From Methylobacterium aerolatum (GTDB lineage: Bacteria > Pseudomonadota > Alphaproteobacteria > Rhizobiales > Beijerinckiaceae), in the NCBI RefSeq assembly GCF_022179085.1, contig NZ_BPQE01000017.1, positions 181,477 through 245,476 on the forward strand: DNA of 64,000 nucleotides. The letters run 5' to 3'. This document shows, in pieces, positions 1 to 8,656 of this stretch. The translations under genes and the position numbers were made by a program. The notes beneath the pieces were generated by a model, which saw only the letters and a list, made by a program, of their open reading frames with translations, was not told where the DNA came from and searched no databases. The number at the start of each line of letters is the position of its first letter. Position 1 is the stretch's first letter.

Positions 1-150
1 ACCTCTCCGTCCTCCGGGGCGGGGAGGACGCGATGGGCGCGCGGACGGCGTTGCCCCCGCCCTCCGGGATTCTTATGTCGGGGCGCTCCGGTCACCGGGT
101 CCGCCAGCGCCGCCGGCGCGGCCCCCGCTGCCCGAGCCGGGAGTTGCACG

Positions 151-441
151 ATGCCCCCCTCCAACCGCCTGTTCGACGATCTCGCCCGCCTGATGACCGA
201 TGCCGCCGGTGCTGCCCAGGGGGTGCGCCGGGAAGCCGAGACGGTGGTGCGCGCCCAGGCCGAGCGGCTCATCCGCGACCTCGATGTCGCCTCCCGCGAG
301 GAGGTGGACGTGCTCCGCGACCTCGTCACCAGCCTGCGCACGCAGAACGAGGCTCTGGCCGCCCGCGTGGCCGCCCTGGAGGCGAAGGCGGGTCCGTCGG
401 CGAGCCCCGCCGGGGCCGCGGGCCTGAGCGAGGGCGCCTGA
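151..441 (+). CDS. UbiK-like accessory factor (BMFP domain)
   Basis: This is a 96-residue protein with the layout of the BMFP/UbiK (YqiC) family. An N-terminal amphipathic helix (residues 3-25, LFDDLARLMTDAAGAAQGV) is followed by a predicted coiled coil at about 55-82 (VLRDLVTSLRTQNEALAARV) and a disordered Ala/Gly tail. Family members trimerise, bind membrane and assist ubiquinone biosynthesis at the Ubi complex; that role is inferred from the family. No clear Shine-Dalgarno sequence decides the start, but the N-terminal helix begins there. Bases 1-150 upstream show no convincing gene. An overlapping minus-strand frame is a shadow. Confidence 0.75.
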   Translation: MPPSNRLFDDLARLMTDAAGAAQGVRREAETVVRAQAERLIRDLDVASREEVDVLRDLVTSLRTQNEALAARVAALEAKAGPSASPAGAAGLSEGA

Positions 442-724
442 TTCCCCGGTCCAAGGTTTGTGCACAGGAAGCCGCAGCGGCGATTCCGTTTCCTGTTCAC
501 TGACCCCGCAATCGGCTTTGTGTCGCGAGTCGCGCCCGGTCTATATTGGGTCACGAACTGATTCGGGGGAGACGGAAGGATCACTGCGAGGGATTCGTAG
601 TCGTTCCGCCGCCTTCCACCGGGATCGGGCGTCTTACTCAAGATCTCGGAAGCGTCGAGGCGCTTCCCTTCATGTCAGCACCGCGCCGGCACGGAGTCGA
701 ACCGCGCCGTTAACCTGGATCGTC

Positions 725-1234
725 ATGCCGCTGCTTCACATCGACTATTACGATCCGAGTCGCAGCGAGCATCCGCTCGACGTCGTGGAGCGTCTCGCGT
801 CGCTGCGCGACTGGATCTTCGATCGGGCCGAGACGGACGAGATGTCGGTGACCAGCCCCGGCCGCTGGACCAACTACAACGTCGCCTTCACGTGGATCGA
901 GGATGTCGAGGCCCTGCACGTGGCCTGCGCCTTCGACCTCAAGGTGCCCGAGCGGCGGCTCCAGGAGATCCAGCGCCTGATCGGGCTCGTGAACGAGCAA
1001 CTCTGGATCGGCCATTTCGATCTGTGGTCGAGCGACCACGTCGTCATGTTCCGCCACTCGCTGCTGCTGGCGGGCGGCGCCGTGCCGACCCAGCCGCAAT
1101 GCGCGACCATGATGAAATGCGCGGTCGATGCCTGCGAGCGCTACTACCAAGCGTTCCAGTTCGTGCTCTGGGCCGGCAAGAGCGCCCGCGAGGCCCTCGA
1201 CGCCACCCTGTTCGAGACCGAAGGCGAGGCGTGA
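725..1234 (+). CDS. YbjN domain-containing protein
   Basis: This 169-residue protein resembles the YbjN family (structurally like secretion chaperones). The core has the usual LHVACAFDLKVPERR and LWIGHFDLWSSDHVVMFRH strands, followed by a helix with Cys residues (MMKCAVDACERYYQAFQ). The open frame extends upstream, but homologous sequence begins at the ATG taken here. Its stop overlaps the proC start by four bases (GTGA), so the two genes are very likely translationally coupled. This pairing is common in Hyphomicrobiales. The biochemical role is unknown; in enterobacteria YbjN affects motility and stress responses. Confidence 0.8.
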   Translation: MPLLHIDYYDPSRSEHPLDVVERLASLRDWIFDRAETDEMSVTSPGRWTNYNVAFTWIEDVEALHVACAFDLKVPERRLQEIQRLIGLVNEQLWIGHFDLWSSDHVVMFRHSLLLAGGAVPTQPQCATMMKCAVDACERYYQAFQFVLWAGKSAREALDATLFETEGEA

Positions 1235-2046
1235 GCGCCGGGATGCCCCCGTCGCTGACGCTGCTCGGCGCGGGCAAGATGGGCGGGGCGATGCTCCTGG
1301 GCTGGCTCGATGCCGGGCTCGATCCGGCCTCGACCACGGTGCTCGATGCCGCCCCCTCCGAGGCCGTCACCCGGCTCGCCGCCGAACGCGGCGTTTCCCT
1401 CAATCCCCCGTCGCCCACGCCGTCCGACGTGCTCGTCCTCGCGGTCAAGCCCCAGGGGCTCGACGCGGCGGCGGATGCCGTCGATCGGCTGATCGGCCCC
1501 TCGACGCTGCTGGTCTCGGTCCTCGCCGGCAAGACCGTCGCGGATCTGCGGGGCCGGCTGCCCTCGGCGGGGGCGGTCGTGCGGGCCATGCCGAACCTCC
1601 CGGCGAGCATCGGGCGGGGGGCGACGGGCGCCTTCGCCAACGCCGCCGTGAGCCCGGATCAGCGGGCCTTCGCGGAGGGGCTCCTCGCGGCGACGGGTAC
1701 GGCCGTCTGGCTCGACGACGAGGCGTCGATCGACGCGGTGACGGCCGTGTCGGGGTCCGGCCCGGCCTACGTCTTCCTGATGGTCGAGGCCCTGGCCGAG
1801 GCGGGAATCGCCGCCGGCCTGCCCGCCGACACCGCCCGCCGCCTCGCCCGCGCCACGGTCACGGGGGCGGGGGCGCTCCTCGACGCCGATCCGGCCGAGG
1901 CCGCCGCCCTCCGGCAGGCCGTGACCTCGCCCGGCGGCACCACCGCCGCGGCCCTCGCCGTCCTCATGGCGGAGGACGGCCTGCCCGCCCTGATGAACCG
2001 CGCCGTCGCGGCGGCCAAGCGCCGGGCCGGGGAATTGTCGGGCTGA
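1231..2046 (+). CDS. proC: Pyrroline-5-carboxylate reductase
   Basis: ProC reduces 1-pyrroline-5-carboxylate to L-proline with NAD(P)H, the last step of proline synthesis. The 271-residue length is normal for the family. The N-terminal Rossmann glycine motif is LLGAGKMGGAML. The C-terminal dimerisation/active-site region has VSGSGPAYVFLMVEALAEAG and the signature TSPGGTTAAAL. The GTG at 1231 overlaps the upstream TGA; an ATG at 1243 is the alternative start. It is coupled to the YbjN gene. Confidence 0.95.
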   Translation: MSAGMPPSLTLLGAGKMGGAMLLGWLDAGLDPASTTVLDAAPSEAVTRLAAERGVSLNPPSPTPSDVLVLAVKPQGLDAAADAVDRLIGPSTLLVSVLAGKTVADLRGRLPSAGAVVRAMPNLPASIGRGATGAFANAAVSPDQRAFAEGLLAATGTAVWLDDEASIDAVTAVSGSGPAYVFLMVEALAEAGIAAGLPADTARRLARATVTGAGALLDADPAEAAALRQAVTSPGGTTAAALAVLMAEDGLPALMNRAVAAAKRRAGELSG

Positions 2047-2179
2047 AGTCCGGCCCGCCGGGCAGCTCATGCCCTGGCCGGTCGGGGACCGCCGTGCGTC
2101 ATCCCGCGCGCGCCCCCTGCCAGCGGGCGGTCCGCTTCCTAAATGAGGAGCAGGACAGACCCGAACAGACGACGGACCG

Positions 2180-3124
2180 ATGAGCGAATCCAAAGGCCCG
2201 ACCAAGCGGACCCGCAAGACGCCCGCCGCAGCAGCCTTGCCCGAGGCGACCTCCGCCAAGGCGACGCCGCCGCGTGAGGAAGCGCATTCGCCCAAGCTGT
2301 CGTCACCCAAAGCACCGCCAAAGGCACCGGCCAGACCCGCCTCGTCCCCGAAAGCCGCCGCAGCCTCCAAGTCGGCGTCTCCGAAGGTATCCGATTCCGT
2401 GACATCCTCTTCGACCGACCCGGCTCAGGACCGGACCGGAGCTCCGGCCGCTCCGAAGGCGTCGCCCCGCGAGGCGGCGGTGGAGGCGTTGATGCGGCTG
2501 GCCGCCGAGCAGCCCTGGAGCGACATCGAGATCGGCGACATCGCCCGCGAGGCGGATCTCAGCCTGGCGGAGTTGCGGGAACTCTTTCCCTCCAAGGGCG
2601 CGGTGCTGGGCGGGCTGGCCAGGATCATCGACCGGAAGGTGCTGGAGGGCGACGGGACCGACCTCGCCGACGAGCCGACGCGCGAGCGCCTTTTCGACGT
2701 GCTGATGCGCCGCCTCGACGCCATGACGCCCTACAAGCCGGCCCTGCGACGCATCTCCTACGCGCTGCGTGGCGATCCCTTCTCCGTGCTCGCCCTCAAC
2801 GGCGTCATGCTCAATTCGCACCGCTACATGCTGGCGGCGGCGGGCATCGATACGGAGGGACCGCTGGGCCAGCTCAAGCTTCAGGGCGTCGTCATCGCTT
2901 TCGCCCGGGTGACGCAGGTCTGGCTCGACGACGAGGATCCGGCGCTCGCCCGCACCATGGCGCGGCTCGACAAGGAGATCCGCAACGGCGAGAAGTTCAT
3001 GGAGCGCGCGGAGGATGTCCGGCGCCTCACCGCGCCGCTGCGCGCCATCGGCCGCTCGTTCCTCGACCGGCGTTCGCCCCCGGATCGCGACGAGGATCGT
3101 CGCGACGATCCATCGATGGCGTGA
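2180..3124 (+). CDS. TetR-family regulator with long basic N-terminal tail
   Basis: The 314-residue protein begins with about 95 residues rich in Lys, Ala, Pro and Ser (for example SPKAPPKAPARPASSPKAAA), a low-complexity, histone-H1-like tail. A TetR-type helix-turn-helix follows at about residues 98-145 (IEIGDIAREADLSLAELREL, then FPSKGAVLGGLARII), and a helical ligand/dimer domain runs to about 300. The ligand and targets are unknown. It stands alone between proC and a minus-strand gene. A TetR head with a tail this long is unusual, although the tail composition matches the high GC of the genome. Confidence 0.75.
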   Translation: MSESKGPTKRTRKTPAAAALPEATSAKATPPREEAHSPKLSSPKAPPKAPARPASSPKAAAASKSASPKVSDSVTSSSTDPAQDRTGAPAAPKASPREAAVEALMRLAAEQPWSDIEIGDIAREADLSLAELRELFPSKGAVLGGLARIIDRKVLEGDGTDLADEPTRERLFDVLMRRLDAMTPYKPALRRISYALRGDPFSVLALNGVMLNSHRYMLAAAGIDTEGPLGQLKLQGVVIAFARVTQVWLDDEDPALARTMARLDKEIRNGEKFMERAEDVRRLTAPLRAIGRSFLDRRSPPDRDEDRRDDPSMA

Positions 3125-3304
3125 CGGCGGAACGCTTCAGGGGGGCGTTCCCGGGATTTCCGGTTCGCCCCCACTGCTCCGTTTTTACGGGCGCAGAGAG
3201 CAAGCCAGGGTAGCGTGACGTCTCGGAACGTGGCGGATTCCTGTATTGCCTCGCCGCGGTCGCAACGACGAGAGCGCAGCCATCCGAAATGAGCTGGCGC
3301 CGCC

Positions 3305-3730
3305 TCAGTCGTACCGCCCGCTCAGGACCTCGCGGACCGTCCCGACGATCTGGCGCCCGCGGAGTTGCTCGCGCTCGATGGTGAAGGCGTCGGGGACAAC
3401 GTCGCCGATGTCGTCCTCGATGGGGTCGCTCGCGAAGACGATTCGCAGGTTGGGCCGGAGATTCCGGGCCTCGACGGCGAGGCGGCTGCCGCAGAGGCTG
3501 CCCTGCAAAGAGGCATCGATGATCATCACATCGACGGGCAGCCCGAGGGCCAGCACCGTCATCGCGTCGACGCCGCGATCGCAGACGGTGGCCTGGAAGC
3601 CGGCTTGGTGCGCCTGCGCGGACGCCTCCTCGCGCCAGCTCCTCTCGTGCCCGACCACGAGCACCTGAACGCGGTAACAGCCTCCGGAGGCGGCGGAATA
3701 CCGCTCGGAGGAGCCGACGTCGGTTGAGCC
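3305..3730 (-). CDS. Degenerate response-regulator receiver protein
   Basis: The 141-residue product has a single receiver-like fold and no output domain. Strand 1 is [12 protein letters not shown], where the usual Asp-Asp pair is replaced by Gly-His-Glu. The phospho-acceptor position survives in [11 protein letters not shown]. The Ser/Thr switch appears as FASDP, and the conserved Lys of the last strand is missing (AFTIEREQL). It may therefore be a non-phosphorylated or atypical receiver. The frame opens further upstream to 3823; I took the internal ATG (MGSTDVGSS) because the extra 31 residues look unrelated. No partner kinase is adjacent. Confidence 0.6.
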   Translation of the reverse strand, partial: GSTDVGSSERYSAASGGCYRVQVLVVGHERSWREEASAQAHQAGFQATVCDRGVDAMTVLALGLPVDVMIIDASLQGSLCGSRLAVEARNLRPNLRIVFASDPIEDDIGDVVPDAFTIEREQLRGRQIVGTVREVLSGRYD

Positions 3731-3980
3731 CATTTCCGTGAGTCCACCCGTTCGCGTTGCGTTGCGGTATGCTACGAGCAGTTGCTCGGCGGGCGCAAGG
3801 GGGAAGGCGCCAAATTGCCCCAATCCGTACCGTCCGTGCCCAACCCCGCGCCATCACTTCCGCGTGCCGCCGGATGAGGCAGTCGGCCCGGCGGTTGACG
3901 GGGCACCGGCTCGGCGGGCAACACCACCCGCGCCCGGCGCGCCGCCGGGCGTCCCGCCGGATCACGGAGCCTCCGCGTCG

Positions 3981-5228
3981 ATGTCGTCCAAGCCGTCGCC
4001 CGTCTCGCCCCTCGCTCCGGCGAGCTACCCCGACCTCCCTCCCGTGGCCGGCGTGCGCCTCGCCACGGCGCAGGCGGGGATCCGCTATTCCGGCCGGACG
4101 GACGTGCTGTATGTCGGGCTCGAAGCCGGGACCCAGGCGGCGGGCGTGTTCACGCGCTCCAAGTGTCCCTCCGCCCCCGTCGATTGGTGCCGGGATGCCC
4201 TGGCGGGCGGGTCGGCCCGGGCGCTCGTGGTCAATTCCGGCAACGCCAACGCCTTCACCGGACGTCTCGGCCGCGAGGCCGTCGCCCTCACGGCCCGCAT
4301 CGCGGCGGCTGCGGCGGGCTGCGCCGAGGGCGAGGTGTTCATCGCCTCCACGGGGGTGATCGGCGAGCCGCTGCCCGCCGAGCGGTTCGAGGGCGTGCTC
4401 GCGGATTGCGCCGGCCGCGCCAGCGACGGATCGGCGGCCTGGGCCGAAGCAGCGCGGGCGATCATGACCACCGACACCTTCCCCAAGCTCGCCACCCGCG
4501 AGGCCACGATCGGCGGCACCACCGTCCGGATCAATGGCATCGCCAAGGGCGCGGGGATGATCGCCCCGGACATGGCGACGATGCTCGCCTTCGTGTTCAC
4601 CGACGCGGCCCTGCCGCAGGCGGTCCTCCAGACCCTGCTGGCGGAGGGCACGGGCCGCAGCTTCAACTGCGTCACGGTCGATGGCGACACCTCGACCTCC
4701 GACACGCTCATGCTCTTCGCCACGGGCCGGGCCGGCCACGCCCCGGTGGGGCAGGCGGGTGACCCGGCGCTCGCCGGGTTCAAGCAGGCGCTCGACGACC
4801 TCCTCATCGAACTCGCCCAACTCGTCGCCCGCGACGGCGAGGGCGCGCGCAAGTTCGTGACGGTGAGGGTCGAGGGCGCGGAGAGTGACGCCTCGGCCCA
4901 CCGCATCGCGATGTCCATCGCCAACTCGCCCCTGGTGAAGACGGCGGTGGCGGGCGAGGACGCCAACTGGGGCCGGGTGGTGATGGCGGTGGGCAAGGCG
5001 GGCGAGCCCGCAGACCGCGACCGCTTGGCCATCTGGTTCGGCGACGTGCGCGTCGCCGTCGAGGGCGCCCGCGATCCCGCCTACAGCGAGGAGGCGGCGA
5101 GCGCGGTGATGCGCGAGCCGGAGGTGGAGGTGCGGGTCGATCTCGGCCTCGGCGCGGGCCGGGCCCGTGTGTGGACCTGCGATCTCACCAAGGGCTACAT
5201 CGAGATTAACGGGGATTACCGCTCGTGA
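3981..5228 (+). CDS. argJ: Bifunctional ornithine acetyltransferase/N-acetylglutamate synthase ArgJ
   Basis: ArgJ transfers acetyl from N-acetylornithine to glutamate, closing the cyclic arginine pathway, and often also acetylates glutamate with acetyl-CoA. The 415-residue precursor has the self-cleavage site in [13 protein letters not shown], where the Thr of the ATML motif becomes the nucleophile of the beta chain. Other family sequences include [13 protein letters not shown] and [15 protein letters not shown]. An in-frame extension to 3738 exists, but the family alignment begins near the ATG at 3981. The stop overlaps the next gene by four bases. Confidence 0.95.
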   Translation: MSSKPSPVSPLAPASYPDLPPVAGVRLATAQAGIRYSGRTDVLYVGLEAGTQAAGVFTRSKCPSAPVDWCRDALAGGSARALVVNSGNANAFTGRLGREAVALTARIAAAAAGCAEGEVFIASTGVIGEPLPAERFEGVLADCAGRASDGSAAWAEAARAIMTTDTFPKLATREATIGGTTVRINGIAKGAGMIAPDMATMLAFVFTDAALPQAVLQTLLAEGTGRSFNCVTVDGDTSTSDTLMLFATGRAGHAPVGQAGDPALAGFKQALDDLLIELAQLVARDGEGARKFVTVRVEGAESDASAHRIAMSIANSPLVKTAVAGEDANWGRVVMAVGKAGEPADRDRLAIWFGDVRVAVEGARDPAYSEEAASAVMREPEVEVRVDLGLGAGRARVWTCDLTKGYIEINGDYRS

Positions 5229-5941
5229 AGGCCCCTCTCCTTGCAGGCGCCGTCGCGCTGATGGCGGTCCCGGCGGTCGCGGACGATGCCGCCTGCCCGA
5301 GCCGGATCACCGTGGTCGGACGGGCCGCCACCGCGCAGGCACCCGATTTCGCGGAGATCGCGGTGGGGATCGAGGCCAAGGGCGCCAGCGCCTCCGCAGC
5401 CCTCGATGCAGCCTCGAAGGCCGCGGCGAGCGTCTCCACACTCGCCCGCGAGGCCAACGTCCCCGCCGCTGATATCGGTACGGCCGCCGTCACTCTGCGC
5501 CCGGCGACGCGCACCGTCGCCCGCCCCGGCGGCGGCATGACGGAGGAGCCGGACGGCTATGTCGCGAGCAACGCCGTCCGCCTGCGCCTCGGCGACATGA
5601 CGCGCCTCGGCGACCTTCTGGCCCGAATGGTCCAGGGCGGGGCGAACCGCATCGACGGGATCACCTTCGGTCTGCGCGATCCGGACGGGGTGACGGCCAA
5701 ACTCCAGGTCGAGGCCACGCGAGACGCGCGGGCCAAGGCCGCCGCTCTGGCGGAGGCGGCGGGGGCGAAGCTCGGGCGGCTCTGCACCCTGAGCGTCCTC
5801 GGCGCCGAGCCGACGCCGCCCTATCCCATGGGAATGCGGGCCCTTACCGCCGCCGCCCCGAAGGCCCGGCCGGTGCCGGTGGAGGCGGGGGCGATCGAGT
5901 CCGCCGCCTCCGTCACCGCCGTCTATGCCCTGGAGCCGTGA
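5225..5941 (+). CDS. SIMPL-domain (DUF541) periplasmic protein
   Basis: The 238-residue product has a short signal peptide ([20 protein letters not shown]) and one SIMPL/DUF541 domain ([18 protein letters not shown] at about 27-44, and [21 protein letters not shown] at about 160-180). Family members are periplasmic or outer-membrane-associated and of unknown biochemistry. The GTG start overlaps the argJ stop (GTGA), and its own stop overlaps the following Nudix gene in the same way, so the three genes form one operon. Confidence 0.85.
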   Translation: MKAPLLAGAVALMAVPAVADDAACPSRITVVGRAATAQAPDFAEIAVGIEAKGASASAALDAASKAAASVSTLAREANVPAADIGTAAVTLRPATRTVARPGGGMTEEPDGYVASNAVRLRLGDMTRLGDLLARMVQGGANRIDGITFGLRDPDGVTAKLQVEATRDARAKAAALAEAAGAKLGRLCTLSVLGAEPTPPYPMGMRALTAAAPKARPVPVEAGAIESAASVTAVYALEP

Positions 5942-6348
5942 GCGCCATGCGTCTCCTGCTGGTCGTCGCGGTGGCCCTGGTGGATACCGATGGCCGCGTG
6001 CTCGTAAGCGAGCGGCCGCCGGGCAAGCAGCTCGCGGGCCTCTGGGAGTTTCCCGGCGGCAAGGTCGAGCCCGGCGAGCGCCCGGAGGAGACGCTCATCC
6101 GCGAACTCCACGAGGAACTCGGGATCGCGGTGGAGGAGCCCTGCCTCGCGCCGCTCACCTTCGCGAGCCACGCCTATCCGGAGTTTCACCTCTTGATGCC
6201 GCTCTACGTCTGCCGCCGCTGGACCGGGACGCCCCGGCCGATGGAGGGGCAAGCGCTCAAGTGGGTGCGCCCGAAGTCGCTGCGCGACATCCCGATGCCC
6301 CCGGCCGACGAGCCGCTGATTCCGTATCTGATCGATCTGCTGGGGTAG
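5938..6348 (+). CDS. mutT: Nudix (MutT-type) NTP pyrophosphohydrolase
   Basis: The 136-residue protein carries a complete Nudix box, GGKVEPGERPEETLIRELHE followed by ELGI, matching GX5EX7REUXEEXGU. Length and the flanking LWEFPGGK motif fit MutT, which hydrolyses 8-oxo-dGTP to prevent A-C transversions; other (deoxy)nucleotide substrates are possible. The GTG at 5938 overlaps the preceding stop; an ATG at 5947 is the alternative. Last gene of the argJ operon. Confidence 0.88.
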   Translation: MSAMRLLLVVAVALVDTDGRVLVSERPPGKQLAGLWEFPGGKVEPGERPEETLIRELHEELGIAVEEPCLAPLTFASHAYPEFHLLMPLYVCRRWTGTPRPMEGQALKWVRPKSLRDIPMPPADEPLIPYLIDLLG

Positions 6349-6377
6349 GGTCCTTCCCTCCTCCGACCCTCACCGTC

Positions 6378-6440
6378 CTTGCTTCGGCTCGCGCTCGCAA
6401 TGACGGAGGGAGCGACGCCTTTCCGGCCGGACACCAAGGT
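6378..6440 (+). repeat. Right half of a composite palindromic repeat
   Basis: This contains the right arm of repeat family A (GCTCGCAATGACGG type) followed by a TTCCGGCCGGACACCAAGG end. The order matches the right half of the composite element at 30547-30728. The left half is absent. It lies between convergent genes (mutT and the gamma carbonic anhydrase gene). Confidence 0.55.
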
Positions 6441-6451
6441 GGCCGGCCCTC

Positions 6452-6985
6452 CTATTTATCGATCCGCCGCAACCCCTTCCGGTAGCGCTGGCCGTTCTCG
6501 ACATAGCGCAGGGCGGATTGCCGAAGGCCCTCGATCGCCGCCGCGTCGAGGATGCGCACGGCCTTGGCCGGGGCGCCGACGATCAGGCTGTTGTCGGGGA
6601 ATTCCTTGCCCTCGGTGACGAGGGCGTTGGCGCCCACGAGGCAGCCCCGGCCGATCTTGGCGCCGTTGAGGATCGTCGCGCCCATGCCGATCAGCGAGCC
6701 GTCACCCACGGTGCAGCCGTGGACGATGGCGCCGTGGCCCACCGTGACGTCCTCCCCAATGGTGAGGGGGAAGCCCGGATCGACATGCATCACCACGGCC
6801 TCCTGCACGTTGCTGCGGGCGCCGATGCGGATCGGCTCGTTGTCGCCCCGCAGGATCGCGCCGAACCAGATGCCGACGTCGAGCCCGAGGCTGACCTGGC
6901 CGATCACCTGCGCATCCGGGGCGAGCCAGAGGCGCTCCGGATCGGCGACCTGGGGCTCGTGCGCGTCGAGGGCGTAGAGGGGCAT
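6452..6985 (-). CDS. Gamma-class carbonic anhydrase family protein
   Basis: This 177-residue protein is built from hexapeptide repeats of a left-handed beta-helix (for example IGEDVTVGHGAIVHGCTVG and IGMGATILNGAKIGRGCLVG). Metal-ligand histidines are visible in VVMHVDPG and VGHGAIVHGC. A C-terminal helix ends the protein. It belongs to the YrdA/PaaY/CaiE-like branch, where carbonic anhydrase activity is common but not universal. It is transcribed towards mutT. Confidence 0.88.
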   Translation of the reverse strand: MPLYALDAHEPQVADPERLWLAPDAQVIGQVSLGLDVGIWFGAILRGDNEPIRIGARSNVQEAVVMHVDPGFPLTIGEDVTVGHGAIVHGCTVGDGSLIGMGATILNGAKIGRGCLVGANALVTEGKEFPDNSLIVGAPAKAVRILDAAAIEGLRQSALRYVENGQRYRKGLRRIDK

Positions 6986-7016
6986 GGACAGTCTCTTCGC
7001 GGGGAGGTGGTGAACC

Positions 7017-7796
7017 CTACCACCAGTTCGCCTGGGTGGGGCTCGCTTCGGAGCGGGGCGACTCGGGTTTCAGGGACCGGTCGAGGGCGGCGAGGATGGC
7101 CCGCGAGGCCGCCTCGCTGCGCGGATCGGCCGGATCGCGCGGGCGGGGCAGGGCGAGGTGGACGGTGCCGTCGAGGCGGCCCGGCCGGGGCCGCATCACC
7201 ACCGCCCGGTCGGCGAGCGCCACCGCCTCCCCGACATCGTGGGTCACGAGGATGACCGTCGGCTTGTGCTCGGTCCAGAGGGCGAGCAGGTGGCGGTGCA
7301 GATCCTTGCGGGTGAAGGCGTCGAGCGCCGAAAACGGTTCGTCGAGGAGGAGCACGCGCGGCTCCGCGACGAAGGCGCGGGCGATGGAAACCCGCTGCTG
7401 CTGCCCGCCCGAGAGGTCGCGGGGCCAGCGGCCGGCATGGTCGGCGAGGCCGACCCGGTCGAGGGCATGGGCCACCCGCTCCCGGCGCTCGGCCCCGCGC
7501 AGGTGCGTCAGGCCGAAGCCGACATTGGCGGCCACGTCGAGCCAGGGCAGCAGGCGCGGCTCCTGGAACACGAGGCCGACGCCCGGATGGGGGCCGCCGA
7601 TGGGCTCGCCGTCCAGGCTGATCGTGCCCGCGCTCGTGCGATCCAGGCCGGCGATGAGCCGCAACAGGGTGGTCTTCCCGCAGCCGGAGCCACCGATCAG
7701 CGCCAGGATCTCGCCCGGCGGGACGCTGAGGTCCAGGCGCTCGAGGGCACGGGTCCCGTCGGCGTAGGTCTTGGTCAGGCCGGTGATGGCGAGCAC
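7017..7796 (-). CDS. ABC transporter ATPase, nitrate/sulfonate/taurine type
   Basis: The 259-residue ATPase has Walker A (GGSGCGKTT), Q-loop (VFQEPRLLPWLDV), signature (LSGGQQQRVSIARA), Walker B (VLLLDEPFSALD) and switch His (ILVTHDVGE). LPWLDVAANV and the overall length are typical of SsuB/TauB/NrtD subunits. The GTG at 7796 starts directly at the conserved beta-strand; the long upstream open frame to 8276 is spurious because it overlaps another gene. The matching permease gene lies 860 bases upstream on the same strand. No solute-binding protein gene is visible, so the substrate is unknown. Confidence 0.88.
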   Translation of the reverse strand: MLAITGLTKTYADGTRALERLDLSVPPGEILALIGGSGCGKTTLLRLIAGLDRTSAGTISLDGEPIGGPHPGVGLVFQEPRLLPWLDVAANVGFGLTHLRGAERRERVAHALDRVGLADHAGRWPRDLSGGQQQRVSIARAFVAEPRVLLLDEPFSALDAFTRKDLHRHLLALWTEHKPTVILVTHDVGEAVALADRAVVMRPRPGRLDGTVHLALPRPRDPADPRSEAASRAILAALDRSLKPESPRSEASPTQANWW

Positions 7797-7993
7797 GCCG
7801 CGCTCCGCAGGGGCACAAGCGGGGAGGAGGTCCCCTGTCACGGGAATGGCACAGGCGCGCGCCGCCTGCCAGATCCCGCCCGCTCCACGCGGAGACTCGC
7901 GCGGACCCGGCGTGACCGGCGCCGCAACTCCCGGTATGCGCGATCGGCCGGGCCGCCGCCGCGCGCGGGCCCGAATCTCCCGGGAGAGCGACG

Positions 7994-8272
7994 ATGATCC
8001 GAATCGCCATGGTCCTCGCCCTCGGGTTGCTCGGTGCTGCGCCCGCCGCCTCGGCCGATCTCGGCGTGCCGCAGCCGCCCCTCGGCCGATTCCGGGCCAC
8101 CTGCGAGGATCTCGGCAAGCTCTGCTTCGCGACCGCCTGCGGCCGGGATCAGATCGCGGCGTCGCTCTCCTGCCGGGCGCAATGCCCGAGCGCGGTGACG
8201 ATGTCCGTGGTCCCCGACGCCTGCCCCCTGAGCCTGCTGCCGCGGGACGTCGTTCTCCGCCGCCGGGGATGA
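7994..8272 (+). CDS. Small secreted six-cysteine protein
   Basis: The 92-residue product has a clear signal peptide (IRIAMVLALGLLGAAPAASA), leaving a mature domain of about 70 residues. That domain has six cysteines in CEDLGKLCFATACG, SCRAQC and ACP contexts, suggesting three disulfides in the periplasm or outside the cell. I do not recognise the family. It lies on the opposite strand between the permease and ATPase genes of one ABC transporter. Confidence 0.6.
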   Translation: MIRIAMVLALGLLGAAPAASADLGVPQPPLGRFRATCEDLGKLCFATACGRDQIAASLSCRAQCPSAVTMSVVPDACPLSLLPRDVVLRRRG

Positions 8273-8357
8273 GCAATTTACATTCAACTGTCCCTGTCTT
8301 CGCACTTCCGTAGGTTGAAATAGCTCAGGGCGCACAAATATTCGCGGGACGATGCAA

Positions 8358-8373
8358 CGAAGTCGCGACTTCG
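8358..8373. repeat. 16-bp perfect palindrome
   Basis: The sequence CGAAGTCGCGACTTCG is a perfect dyad in the spacer between two small plus-strand genes. It could be an operator or a chance palindrome; no regulator is tied to it. Confidence 0.3.
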
Positions 8374-8447
8374 GCATTGACGGTTCGACATTACCGGCAC
8401 TGAGATGATTGCCCGTCGCGGTGCGCCGCCGGGGCGGGATCACGACG

Positions 8448-8633
8448 ATGCGTAAGACGAACCTTCATCCGCCCCGGCAGGGTCTGAACGCCAACCCCGT
8501 CCTATACGGCGTGGCGGCAGGCCTTGCCGAACTCTATCCCCTGACCGATCCGCCCAAGCCCGGCCGGGACAAGGACGAGCCGGGCAAGGAGGAAGCCCGG
8601 GATCCGCGGGAGGACCGGCGGACATCCGGCTGA
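8448..8633 (+). CDS. Small hypothetical protein
   Basis: This is a 61-residue product, basic at its start (MRKTNLHPPRQGLNANPVLY) and with a charged, disordered tail rich in Asp, Lys, Glu and Arg. The chosen ATG follows a CACGACG spacer without a strong ribosome-binding site. No family is recognised. It may be real given the coherent amino-acid composition, but it could be a chance frame. Confidence 0.4.
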   Translation: MRKTNLHPPRQGLNANPVLYGVAAGLAELYPLTDPPKPGRDKDEPGKEEARDPREDRRTSG

Positions 8634-8656
8634 GGCGGGCGCTTCCCCCGTGCCCG

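Noticed and set aside
73-465. A minus-strand frame opposite the UbiK-like gene
   Set aside because: It is a Gly/Arg-rich shadow; the plus-strand frame has the family pattern.
3246-3668. Plus-strand frames opposite the degenerate receiver
   Set aside because: They are Arg/Ser/Pro-rich shadows; the minus strand shows a receiver fold.
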